From Climacteris rufus (taxonomy: Eukaryota > Chordata > Aves > Passeriformes > Climacteridae), in the NCBI GenBank assembly GCA_013398175.1, contig VZRZ01007703.1, positions 1,215,069 through 1,279,068 of the forward strand: a DNA stretch of 64,000 nucleotides, in the 5' to 3' direction. Of this stretch, positions 1-12,400 are shown in pieces. Numbering within the stretch: position 1 is the stretch's first letter; each line of letters starts with the position of its first letter. The translations under genes and the position numbers were made by a program. The notes below the pieces were generated by a model that was not told where the DNA came from, made no database searches, and saw only the letters and a list, made by a program, of their open reading frames with translations.

Positions 1-329
1 AGTGCCTGGATAGTTCACTGGTAAAATGTATGATTCAAAACTCTTCACACTTCAGCTTGAGATACAAATGCCATCCCACTGAATAATGCTTCAGAAAGCT
101 GTGGAGATGTTTTCATGATGTCAAGAGATTACTCATGCGAGTCAAGAGGCAATTGGCCGCACAGTAAGGGAGCAAAGAAGCCAAAACCACCAATGAAAAT
201 AACAGAAAGCATTCCATATACCTGAATTCACAGCCAGAGACATTTGCTGTAACTAATCTTACTTTCCAGTAACGTAAGAGAGTATAAAATTTCTTCTTGG
301 AAAGCCTTCAAAAGTTCAGCAATACTTAC
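1..329 (-). other. COL14A1 intron 15 (partial)
   Basis: Begins with a perfect GTAAGT donor (324-329, minus strand) and runs off the left edge. AT-rich, with no exon or repeat recognised. Confidence 0.85.
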
Positions 330-456
330 TTGTGGTAAAGCTGCCGGTAAGCGGTTCAGATTGTCCTTCATCATACAGGGAGAAAATAGCAGCAGTATAC
401 TCTGTAAGGGGTGCCAAACTTCTCAGAGTATGGGTTGAAACACGACCAACTTCCAC
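330..456 (-). CDS. COL14A1: COL14A1 exon 15: second half of FN3 domain 4, last exon in window
   Basis: Length 127 nt, entered in phase 0 and left in phase 1, acceptor TTCTCCAG and donor GTAAGT. It encodes about residues 579-620: VEVGRVSTHTLRSLAPLTEY, then TAAIFSLYDEGQSEPLTGSF and TT. The A-P-L-T-E-Y and YDEGQSEPLTG stretches match human FN3-4. The last base starts a codon completed by an exon beyond the left edge. Confidence 0.96.
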
Positions 457-3400
457 CTGGAGAAAGCATAATTTGCAGCAGATATTGACCATATATTACA
501 TTATCAGTGTCTGAAATTCTACTGGGTAATAATGATACACAGAGAGAATGTCATGCAATGAGTACAAAAATTCGGTGAAACTATGAACAAGTATAAACTC
601 AGGGCCATAAAAGCTGACAAAAGCAGTTAAAATGGACAAACTACAAAAAAGGAAAATTTTGTGCTTATGGCAAACCACAGAAAAGGAGAATTCAGCCTTG
701 GTAAGCCCAGCGCTAGCTAACATCAGCACTGCATGTTCAGGAACCCAGAAGGGGAAGGAACTTTTTGGGCCATTAAATCCAACCCACACAATTACAGATA
801 ACTACCATTAAAGACTTCTATTTCGAGGGCCCAGTTATCCATAACAACTTATTTCCTTAGAGATCTGGACTGTTTTAATAATCAAACCCACCTATTGCAA
901 CTATTTTTTTTTTAAATCTGTATTTTTAAAATATTTCTTTATTGATATTTCTGTATGAATTGTTCCATCCCGTTTTTCATTCTATCACAGAATTCATGCT
1001 GCTAAAGGATATTACAAAGCACCCTTAGTAACAAGGCATAGCCAAATATTGCATATTACTAAATGCAAGAGTTTGATTTAGAACATCTTGGTATTACCTT
1101 AGCCTTGGTATTACCTTGGTATTACCTGTTCAAGCCAAATCCTGTTTCTAGGAAGAGAGTTCTCAATATAAAATTGAAGCAATAAATGTTGAGAAAATGT
1201 AGTGAAGACTTTAGTTAGTCTTTTTGAATGAGCTTGAGTCCATGATATGTGATACATCAAAGTCTTGTCTTAACAGAATCAATAAATATTTCCATACTAT
1301 ACATTTAGTCAAGATCCTGCTCCTAACAAACCACTTTTCTCTTGAGTTGTTTCCTTCAGGTTACATGCACGAGCAATGACTGTAGGGAATATTGTCCTCC
1401 ACATATACATATAGCCAACAGTAAGCAAACTTTTTATTTGCACCAAGTTTCAGAATTCTCTCACAAATCTCTTGTCATAGCTTACAAAGTAGTTTTCGTT
1501 TAGAAACATTACCCCTAAAAATTCCAGAAGTTTGGGGAGGTTTGAGATGGGTTAAGGGAGAAGTGGTGCCAATAATTTACCTCATTGGTTTCTGTTCCAT
1601 CGGTTTTAACGTACATGATGCGATAGCCATTTACATTTTTGGAAGCAGGATCCCATGTTAGCTTAGCACTATTGTGTCCAACATCAGAAAATTTCAAGTT
1701 TGCTGGTGGACTTAGAGGCACTTGAAAAGAAAAGAGATAAAGCTGTGAAAGTGATCCCAGGTGTTAGCTGTGAAATTTTTCATGTCTTGAAAATAAATAG
1801 TACATTTTCCACTTAAAAATTTACGTAACCAGTATTTCTATTCAATGATCTACATCAATGGAGCTGCAAAAGTTCTTACAGGCAGGTAAAATGGCTTAGC
1901 TTTTTACTGAAACAGAACTTGACTTGCTAAATGCATCTCAACTGATACTGAAAATAAAACCAATTATGATGTTGTGCATTGCACATATCGTAGCAAAATC
2001 TAGCCTACATAATACTTGCAATAAATTTATGTTTGCATTTGTGAATTAATTTAAGCCAGCTAGATCTTTATCCTATACACATTTGGTTTTCATGTGTATC
2101 CCAGCAAAAATACTTCATTACAGTAACGTTTTGGCAAAAGACTTTCTGAATCCTAAAAGACCCTGACATAAGGCTAAGTTTGTCCAAAAACCATAACTAG
2201 CTCAGAAGATCTCCAAAGATGCTATTTTTTTTACCTTTGCCTAACCTTTCTGTTAGGAAACCTAAGCTCTTTCCCAACAACCACCCCAGTTAAAGTTGTG
2301 TTTTTATACAATATATTCCTTGACTGTCACAAGCTGAAGGAAAATGAGGTCATGCAAGAGAAAGTCTCATATTGCATCCACTTTTCTGTCACACCACAGA
2401 AAGCACTTTGTACTGTCTGCTACTGTCAGCAGTAGGTTCCATATTAGCCCAAGATCTGCTACTTTCCCCTGAATAATAAAACCTTTCTCTGTCCACCCTG
2501 CCTTCAAACACATGCTCCTCACCACTCCACGTGGACAGATAAACATCAGTATTTCAGAAGATGCTTCCCTCACACAAGAGCATGTGGGAAAAAAGCAAAG
2601 ATTTTAATAACCTCATATATGATGTGAGATCTTTAGCCAGGCCATGTATGGGTTCAGAATCTGCAACCAGCTTAGGAACAGTGAAGTCAGCTTGGCTCAT
2701 TGAAAAGAGAAGACAGGAACACACTGGAACTATAGCAAATTATTTTGCCACACATTCTGGCATTCAGCATTTTCCTCTGAGTCTAGTGAAGGGAGTATCA
2801 CGTGCTGGCTTGCCTTTCTACTTTCTGTCAGTCGTGGAATGCATTTCATTCCACCATCCAGCTCATACAACAAAATGCTTCAGTCTCAGCTCCTTCCTTC
2901 TTGAGCCAACCTCCTGACAACATTGCTCTCAACCAGACAATCAGTCCTGGTGCCAGACTTACGTGATATTTACAGTGAGTCTTGGATGAAACCTGGCCCC
3001 AAAATGAAACTACACTCTAGAATGAACTTGCTGATCATGTCTGTGTTTGGCATAGAGAAGATTTTGCTACAGTAAGCAAGATGATACAGTGTGTAGAATA
3101 TTATTTACTAAATACAGATTATCATATACTACACTTAATGCTACAGCAAATTTGGCAGATCACTCTTCAGGCAGATATATGCTCCAGGAAAAAATTACTA
3201 GGTAGCGTATTCATTAATTGTAAGCCAGAAATAATCAGAAAGAAATCAGACAGAAAGACAGACAGAAAGAAAAACCAGATTCTGGGTAGGTAAGGCTTTA
3301 CTGTTGAACACTGATAATGTGGGACAGGCATGATCACCAAGAGCCTTCTTCTTCCCAGCTTGCCTCACTACCTGATTCATCAAAATCCTGCTAGCAGAGG

Positions 3401-6400
3401 GCTTATTTGAATAGCTGTATGTGAAAGAATCAATCTTCTTTCATATTACAGTCCTAAAGACCAAATATGGCTGTATTGTGTCATCCAAAAAATAAATGAA
3501 AGTTGCAGAACAGTTAGAGTTTCTTTTTTATTCTGGTCTAGTAGTAGCAGTGATGATAGGCTAACATATATTACAAGACAGTGGTCATGAAATCTCAGCT
3601 TGTGCCAATGTATCTGGAATTTGTATGTGATCTTCCATCCAATGTGTTAGCCAGGTTTAGAGCTGTGCAGTCTCCAAGATCATATGGTATGAAGTGAAGT
3701 CAGACTGGCACAGTCATAAACTACATAAACTAGTGCTTAGGAGAAATGAAAATCTGATACTGGGCAGATATTGACCAAAGGCCAGGGTGAGGGATACGGG
3801 CATGGGGGCTGTGCAAGACAAGGAGTGAGGCATAAAGAGAGAGAGAGAGAAAGGGACAGATGGATAAAGAGCCAAAGATTTGATTCTCTGTGTTGGGAAT
3901 CTTCTACACTGATTTCAAGTCCACAAACATGCCCAGGTTGAAGTAGTTTGCTATTAGAACTTACCTGCCTACAATTGTCCTCCTAGAAAAGATCCAGCAA
4001 ACACCATTCCTAAAGCTTCTTCCACTATTAATTCCTATTGACCTTACAAGAAATTGCTCTGGACTTTCATTTTCCTCGCATTTGCATGCCTGAACTACTC
4101 TCACTTATTAAATGTAATTCACTTTCACTCTGCCTGGTTGACTCATGCCAGGAGCACAAAACAAGAGGACGCACTCACTCCCCTGCTGGGAGCAATAGAG
4201 ATGTCACTGAATGCAGTCCCAGAAATGTCCCAGAAGCATAATTGCTTATTTTCAACTCCTTTGTCTTCCAAATGCCGGGGCTATTTAGAGAGCTGACATA
4301 CAGTCTGTGTACAGTTTGCAGAGGACAGAATTTAGCTGGCAAAATTCTTGCTGCTTATTAGAAACACACCATCTATCATGAGTGCACAGGCCCTTTCCAA
4401 CCCTTCATTTACCAGATGTTAGGCAGCAGGAGTTGGACAGAAATCTTCTCTTTGCTTCTTTTCTGTCTGTACTACTACTGAGCCAGAGGAATTACTTTCT
4501 CCATCTGAGCAGGCTCCCCTACACACCTGGTTCTCTAGCTAAAGCAGGCTAAACAGAGAAGTCTCAATTTAGATTTATGTGGTGACCCTCATTCACCTTC
4601 AGCAAGTTCAGAAAACTGTCAATAATTTCACCAAGATCAACAAGGGCATCCATAGTACCACTACCAGCAAGAGAGACAAGTCCACAATCCTGTTGCAAAA
4701 ACAAGCTGTGTTGTAGAAATCCTCAGCCTCTGTAAATGAAGTATTCATGGTGAGAAACTTAAGTATAACTAAGAGCTTGCCCAAATGTCCAAATCAGATT
4801 TCAAAATCAGATGCCTACTCCAGTATGTGCAAAGACTATTCCAAAGTTTTATGAACATTGAAGTGAATATAAATATGTGCTACCTACATGTAGTTTCTTG
4901 TCCTGTAAGGGGATCACTAGCTTCTTCTCCAAACATGGCATAAACTGTAACTGTATATTCTGTATTTGGCAACAGTCCATCCAGCTCAAGATCTGTTGAC
5001 GTCTCCCCAATTTTTATCTAAAAACATCATAAACAAAAAAAGACACATTATTGCTGAATTAGTTCATAATAAGGAAAAATACCAGTTAAACACCTGAAAT
5101 TAGATATATGATCTAATGCTCTGCTTAGCATTTGTCTGACACTGTGCCTGCAGTACTGTGCCCAAGATTTTGGGATTTTTCACAGTAATCAAAAGATTAA
5201 AATTGTCGAAAAGCCAAAAGCCAACACACAGGTAAAAGTGACAATGTTAGCAATGGCAAAATATTCCTCTCCAGAATAAGCTGCTACTAAGGCCTTTTCC
5301 CACATACATTTTGTTATTCCCATTCCCACCTATACTTTGTTTCATCTTCAGTCACAGATCTGAAAATTAGATTAAATCATTGGAGGAGTCGATTTCCATG
5401 CACACTGAGGTTCAGATTTGTTGCTGTTTGTATAATTTTCCTCCTCCACCTATTCACAGAGAGCCACATTAACATGGCCTGTATTTATTTCTTTGGGGTA
5501 AAGCTCAGTCCCCCTGAACCAGCCAGTTCTGAGGGAGGCCCATTTTAAACAGAATTATGTGCTCAGAGACACTCATTTAGCAGAGAGCACAAGTCTGTGC
5601 TGGCTTTCTGTACCTTCATGCCCTCCACAAGTTCACATGTCCCTGCATGCATTTTATTGTTCTTGCCTGAACACAGATGTTGTACATAACCTTAATTTTA
5701 CCTATAGCAACTTAAGCATAAAACCTTTTAAGTCCTGGATCAGAAGTTCCATTGGAACTATGCTAGCAACTTTAGAAAAGTCTACTGGTTTTACTATGTT
5801 AATGACAGAAAACTAGACTTTACCTTGTCCCACCTTCTTTTCCTTCTAACATATGTCTTCTAAAATCACTTTTCATGAAAGACATTACTTTTAATTTTAA
5901 AAATAGAGGTTGAACAGAACTGAAAGAAAACCAATGGGGGTTTTCTTTCAGCTCTACAAATTTACTTACATTTAAAGGCCCTGATAAGAACAAAGGCTAA
6001 CTGCATATTCTTCTGATAGCACACTCAGAACATACCTTAGTTTTACTTTATTTTTTCTTTGAATGTTAGCTCTATATGATGATACAGTATCACCTTAAAT
6101 AAAATTTCAAAATAATCATTTAAATTCAGTTGAAGTTCTTGTATTTTTATGACAATGAGATAAAAATAACCAACTGGCACTTGCACATTATTCATAGCCT
6201 GTGACACATACAGTACTTAATGCAGTCATGAAAGAAAACCCCAAGTATTTACTGATCACGTTGGAGGTTAAAGGACATATACAGTTAATTCTTTAAAAGA
6301 CTGATTTTTTTTTAATAACTGCTATTCAAATGAAAGCACAATAATTTTCAAATGAAAGCACCTCCTTCTCATCTGCTGCCAGTCCTTCTGTGAGGGGAGC

Positions 6401-9400
6401 ATAGAGGATCATGTAACCTGTGGCACCCGCTACTCCGTTCCACCTCACCCTCATGCTGCTCTGGGACACGTCGTACAGCTGCAGATCTGATGCCATGGGC
6501 AAGGCAACTGCAGGGGAACGAGACAGAGACTTCAGTCATCTCACTTGAACCACCAGCTATTACTGAAACAGTTTACTTTATCCCAGGAAATACAAGAGAA
6601 TATAGATATCTCCAGGCATGGAAGTGCTGTCGGTAATCCTACAATTATGAAGATCTGATTGGTACATAATAGAACTCAGAATCAGAAAAACAAGGAAGTG
6701 CTGACCTAAACCAATTCTACTGCCAGGGCAGACATACCTTACAAAGCATTTCAGTACAGATGTTGTTAGGAACCAGTAGCAGTTTTAAGGGATGGCTCTT
6801 TCTGGGAGTAGTTCCCAAGCCAGAGTGTGGATATGACAGCCACAAGGTACAACACCCTGAAAAAACCCTGGATGAGCACATTGCACACATGATAAATATT
6901 TTGACTATGAACTGTTGCCTGTTTAAGGCCTGGACTGTCCAAACTGGTTCCCAGGCCTGTGTCAGTGGGATAATGCAAATATGAGCAAGCTCATTCATTG
7001 CAAATCATGGCAAATCCTAACCTGAGGATTTGGTGAGTGAGAGAAGGTTGAGTAAAATTCAAACAATATTAGGAGGTTTACTTGTGGATTTTAGGCACTG
7101 ATACCAGAACATAGCAAAAGTCTGGGTCCCTGAATGTTTCTTTGCATTTCTGTAACTCTTTAGAGCAGTATTTTGGACTTTCCTGATTGTCCTCACTTTA
7201 TTCCTCTCACAGAATAACATCCCGTGGCCTCTCCACTGCTGGTACATCATTGATGGATTCCACCAAAATATTCAGGCATGAATTTGGAGAGATATGAGGG
7301 AACTTTGGCTTCTCCTTTGGAACTTCTACACTGAGAATAGTCCCTAAAATTACTGAAATGGTCTGAAAAATACAGAAGTCAATTGCTAACTGATATCAAA
7401 CCCTTCTTATCGGAAATTCTGTAGAATCTGATCTGAAGACAAAGATTCAGGAACAAATTCCAATTTCAATCACAGAGATTTTGTAATCTCCTTGTCCAAA
7501 CAAAAGTTGCACCCTGTCTAGCTGATATCTCCAAGGAATAGTACATCTCTTACATTATATTCAACAAGCTCTAACAGAGCTCTAACAGAACCATGCCAGC
7601 CTCATCCTTTCTTGTTCATTGAGGCTGTTCACTCAGTCTGTCACTCATGTTTCTAAACAGTGGCAACATTTCAACCCAGGCTTCTCTTTAGGTTTCCACT
7701 TCCAGGGTACCCCATCTATCCTTTCAAGCCTCTTACTACCTACCTCCATCCTGTTTAAACCCTTGTTCTTGTATTGATTTCTATTCCCAAGAATTCTCAC
7801 AATTCTTCTAACTACAGGGAGAAACTACCCATGAGCATCAGTCTCCTTGCTCAGAGCTCCACTCACACCTCTGATATCTACCAGAAACCACATGTTGAGA
7901 TATCCTGAAGGCAATTTGTGCCACATTGTCTCATTCCTATTCAAACTGCCCTAGAATCACAGAGAGAGTATCCATCACCTGTTCTGCTCCTTATTTTGAC
8001 TCTAAAAAATCTGTAAGAAAAGTATCTTCTAACTCTGACTTTGCATTTTAACTTTCAACAGAAACTGGTAGATATTCTGGCAATATATGTAATAATTAAC
8101 AAAAAGGTAATTGGAAATAAAGCATGATGTTTTCTACTGGAATTTTCAGCTGAAGAGCTCAGAATCTCAGGTATAAATATCTAGTAGATAATGTTGTTTT
8201 GCATCTTGAACAGTTACCAGATTATCCTAATATTCACAGAACATAAAGATAAATCAAGCCCACTTAAAAAACTGGAGTAAACTAAACCAGGTAAAAACAT
8301 ATTTGCAGCAAATTGAAATAAATATGAAATGCATCCATGTTTTAATTTAGAAGTGACTATTAAATCACAAAACTTTCTAATGATCTATACATTATGTGTA
8401 TTGCATGTGTCTGTTTAGATTTCACATACCTGTCAGCTACTTTCAATGTTCTATATAAATAAATGCAATTGGTGACTATTTTAATCTGTCAGTATCCCAC
8501 ACATGGGCAGGGATGTAAACTACAATTTTCCATAATTCTCCATTAGGATAGTAAAAAATACTTTAAAATTGCAAGTATTTTTAGCACAGGGAGTGATTAA
8601 CACTTGCACATGTCAAACTGTTACTTCCAACACGCTATCAAAGACAGCTGTACAAAATGCTTGATGCTGCATCACCTTGGGGTGTGATCTGATCAGATCT
8701 CAGAAAGCCAGCAGGGCTGGGCTCCGTCAGAACTTGACTGGGTGACTTCAAAGGAATACCAGGTGCAATACAAAACAATCCTGTTGGCGCAGTATGGGAC
8801 TGTTCTCTCAGCCTCAATAAATTAAACAGGTTCTAACACTGTCTCATGGGGTATAACACGGCTGGAGATGACATTCTGGGAGACTGAGACTAAAAGAAAA
8901 GTCTCAAATAATTTTATGTGATCCTATTTTTTTTTCTGATTGGGAATATCAGGACTGACACAGAATCAAAGAACCACTGAGTATGAAAGGTGCCTCTTGA
9001 GATCATCTGGTCTAATTAACTTCCCTGTTCAGTCAGGGTCAGCTAAAGCAGGTTGCTAAGAATCTTGTCCAGTTGGACTTGAAATACCTCCAGAGATGCA
9101 GACTTCACAACCTCGCTGGACAATTTATTCCAGTGTTTGATCATCATTACAGTAAAACTGTCTCTTCTTCTGTCCAAATTTAATTTAATGGGTTTTTAAT
9201 TTGTGCCCATTGACTGTTGTTTTGTTAATAGGCACCACTGAGAAGAGTTTGGCTCACTCCTCCATTCCCTTGCATCAGGGATTTTAACACATTGACAAGA
9301 TCATCTGAGTCTACTCTTCTCCAGGCTGTCCAGCTGTCTCAGACTCTTCTCTTATGAAAGATCCACCAAGCCCTAAATCATCTTTAAAGCCTTTCAATGG

Positions 9401-12400
9401 AGTCACTACAGTAAGTCCATGTCTCTCTTGTACTGGGGGAACCCAGCACAAGACCAGGCACCCCAATGTGGCCTTATTAGTGCTGACCAGAGGGCAAGAA
9501 TCAGCTCCCTAAACCTGCTGGCAATCATTTTCTAGAGCAATCCAGGAGCCTCTTGGCCTTCTTAGTGAAAAGGGTGCTCTGTTGATTTACAGTCAGCTTG
9601 TTGTTTACCATGACCCCCAGGTCCTTCCCTTCCAGCTGGTCACCCTTCAGTGTGAAGTGACACATGGGGTTGTTGCACTCCAAGGGCAGGGCTTTGCACT
9701 TCCCTTTGTTGAACTGCCTAAGGTTAAAGTTGTTTTCCTCTTCACTTGCCAGATTCAGCTCCAAGTTGGCCTTGGCTTTCCTAAACTTACCCCTGCAAAA
9801 TCAGACAGCATCTTTATACTTCTCCTGGGTAATTTGCCTCTTCTTATGCACTTCCTTTTTATGTCTGAGTTTGGAGTTCCTTGATTATTCATGCCAGCCT
9901 CCAGTCAGCTGATTACCTACTTGTCAGCAGGGACCCTTCTTGAGCTGGTAGGATGTGATCTTTGGGTATCAAGTCATATCCCTTCATATGGCTCCCAGCA
10001 CATACCTGAAGACACTCGAGACTGCTGCTGTCCTGAAATCCAGAGTTGTGGTCCTGCTTTATGAGCTCCTTCTTCCTCTTAGAATCCTGAATTCTACCAC
10101 GTCATGGTCACTACAGCCAAGGCTACCTGTGACTAACACTGTGAGTTCTTTCTTTTTTCTAAGTATGAACTACAGCAGAGCACCTTGTCTTGCTGACTCC
10201 TTGATCACTTGGGTGAGTAAGTTGTCAAAGAACTGTAGAAAGCTTATAGCTTGCTTGAGCCCTGCTGTGCTGTTCTTTCAGCAGCTATCAGATATTGATA
10301 GATCACATATGGACTTCCTCTATCCTAGTCTGAACTATAAAGTTACTCCATACTTCCATTCCTAATATCTGTCATATTTACTAGAAAAGTAACGGTACTT
10401 TGTATACAAATATGTCTTACAATATCCCAAGTCATTATTTTACAGACAGAAAATAATTGAATCATTGAGAAAGAAACTTACAGATGTTACCTTGAAATCT
10501 TTGGCACTGGTGGGAATCACATCAGGTTATTTCTGGTCCCACCTAATCTTCCACTCATGATATCATCTTCAGCTACAAACCTAGTTTATAAATCTTGGCT
10601 TCACACCCAAAGCATAGGAATGTTTTAATTTAGGGTTCAATGCAACCAACTTCAAAGTTCAGCCCAGAGATAAAACCTTTCTCAATATTTAAATATCCAC
10701 AGAGCATTTGGACTCAGGAGCTTAGCCCAGAATCAACTTAAACAAAAATTAAGGCAAATGCACTAAAAGAAGGTAAATTGAAAAAGAGTCCCTTCTGCGT
10801 TTATTTTTCACAAAGACTCATGTTTACACAGTTTGATTAAATGCAGAGAGTCAAATCTGGAACAAACATGCTAAGGATACTTACGTGTAGTTTCCGTTCC
10901 ACGCAGACCCTCACTAGCAGCATTTGAGTAGATGGCAAACACAGCTATCTGGTACTCAGTTAAAGACATGAGGTTTTTCAGAACTGCTGTTGATACACTT
11001 CCATCTACCACAACCTGGTCAAAAGAAAACTTAGCTAAATATGCATAAAGCAAACGAACTAGATTACCATCAAATCAATCAATCCCTCTTTCAGTCGATT
11101 TTTACACCGGCATCTAGGAATCAGTGCATTAAATTTCAGTTCATGCTGCATTTTACTGTAGCAAAGTGTCTGAAAAAAACAGGAACTATACACATAGTCA
11201 AAATGTCTATCTGATATAAGTAGCCATTTAGAGCAAAGGAATAGCTTAGCTAAACAGAGTGTATGGAGCACTTTTTGATATATCATCATAAATATTCCTT
11301 TAGTAATATATATATACACACACAGGACTTCAAAATGACATCTATACATATCCATGCTAAACAAATTTGTAGTACAAAAGGAAATAAAATATAACCTTAG
11401 TTAAATCCTTTAACTCTTCTACCTTTCCATTCAATTTCATAAGTTGTCAGATGAAGTCAAAAGCTTGTTTCACTGCATTTTTTCCCCTCTCCAAAATGCT
11501 GAAGTCCTATCCAAATAGAGAGCTCTCTCCAAATTTTCAATGACCAATTGCAGATGTCCCAAAATGTACACCCATATCTTTTTTTTATGAACATTTTTTT
11601 CTTAGAACTGAAAATCTGGCTTACCATCAACTCCTACTTTTTCTGTTCTTGTAAACGGAATGGTGAAGGAGGAGTCTACAGAATTGTTTCAAGTAGCTGT
11701 ATGTTTAAGGAAAAACGCAGGCAGTTCACCCCACCCCCTGCAAGTGCTTATTATTATTGCACATTTACTATAAATTGTATGACAGACAAGCAGCCTGGCT
11801 ACTACCTAATCTTCGTCACCTTCCAGTGTGACCAACCTCCTTTCTGGAGCCAACATGGGGAATTTCAGGGTCGATTTAAAATAAGACCATGGATTTCCTG
11901 TCTGGCTAGTTGCCCCTGTTGCATTAAAAATTCCTGGACAGCTTTTCCTTCTATTACCTCTTCTGGTTGTCCTCCTCGAGACGGGTAGTACACAACCCTG
12001 TATTTTTCCACTTTGCCTGGTGCATGGGTCCAGCTAACCCGGAATCCTCTGGCTGTTACATCTGATGTGACCAAATCTGAAGGAGTCCCAAGTGAAGCAA
12101 TAGTTCCTAGGTTGGTGACAACAAAAATTTTTATTCCTTTCTGCATAGTAATTACTTGGTTTGTTATATTTGCTGAAGCTCTAAATATAGTTCCTCATCA
12201 GAAAATCAAAATTATTGGCTACTGCACAATTTAGGTTATTTTCAATGAAATGAACTACTAATAAGTACTGCACATGGAGTTCCACTGGGACTAAACCACC
12301 CCCCCCGGTCTTTCACAAACCTTTATATGAAAGAGACAAAAACACAACACTAAGCCTTAGTGACCTTCCTCCTGTCACTATTTCCAGACCTTTCTGTTGT

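Larger units (their letters stand above)
5018..6361 (-). other. COL14A1 intron 12
   Basis: 1.3 kb intron. Holds a perfect 13-bp inverted repeat at 5920-5951 and, next to its 5' splice site, a 15-base direct repeat (6325-6339 and 6347-6361). Otherwise unremarkable. Confidence 0.85.
6508..10884 (-). other. COL14A1 intron 11
   Basis: 4.4 kb intron. It carries the 5S rRNA-like fossil (about 8662-8772) and an internally deleted CR1 (8958-10330). The remaining sequence (6508-8660 and 10331-10884) is AT-rich, with nothing recognised apart from a short duplicated AGCTCTAACAG near 7568-7590. Confidence 0.85.

Noticed and set aside
3228..3280. CAGAAAGA-rich stretch as a regulatory array
   Set aside because: Only a few imperfect units; it looks like a short purine-rich simple repeat.
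9582..10365. Plus-strand open frames of 100 and 136 codons
   Set aside because: They are antisense shadows of the minus-strand CR1 element.
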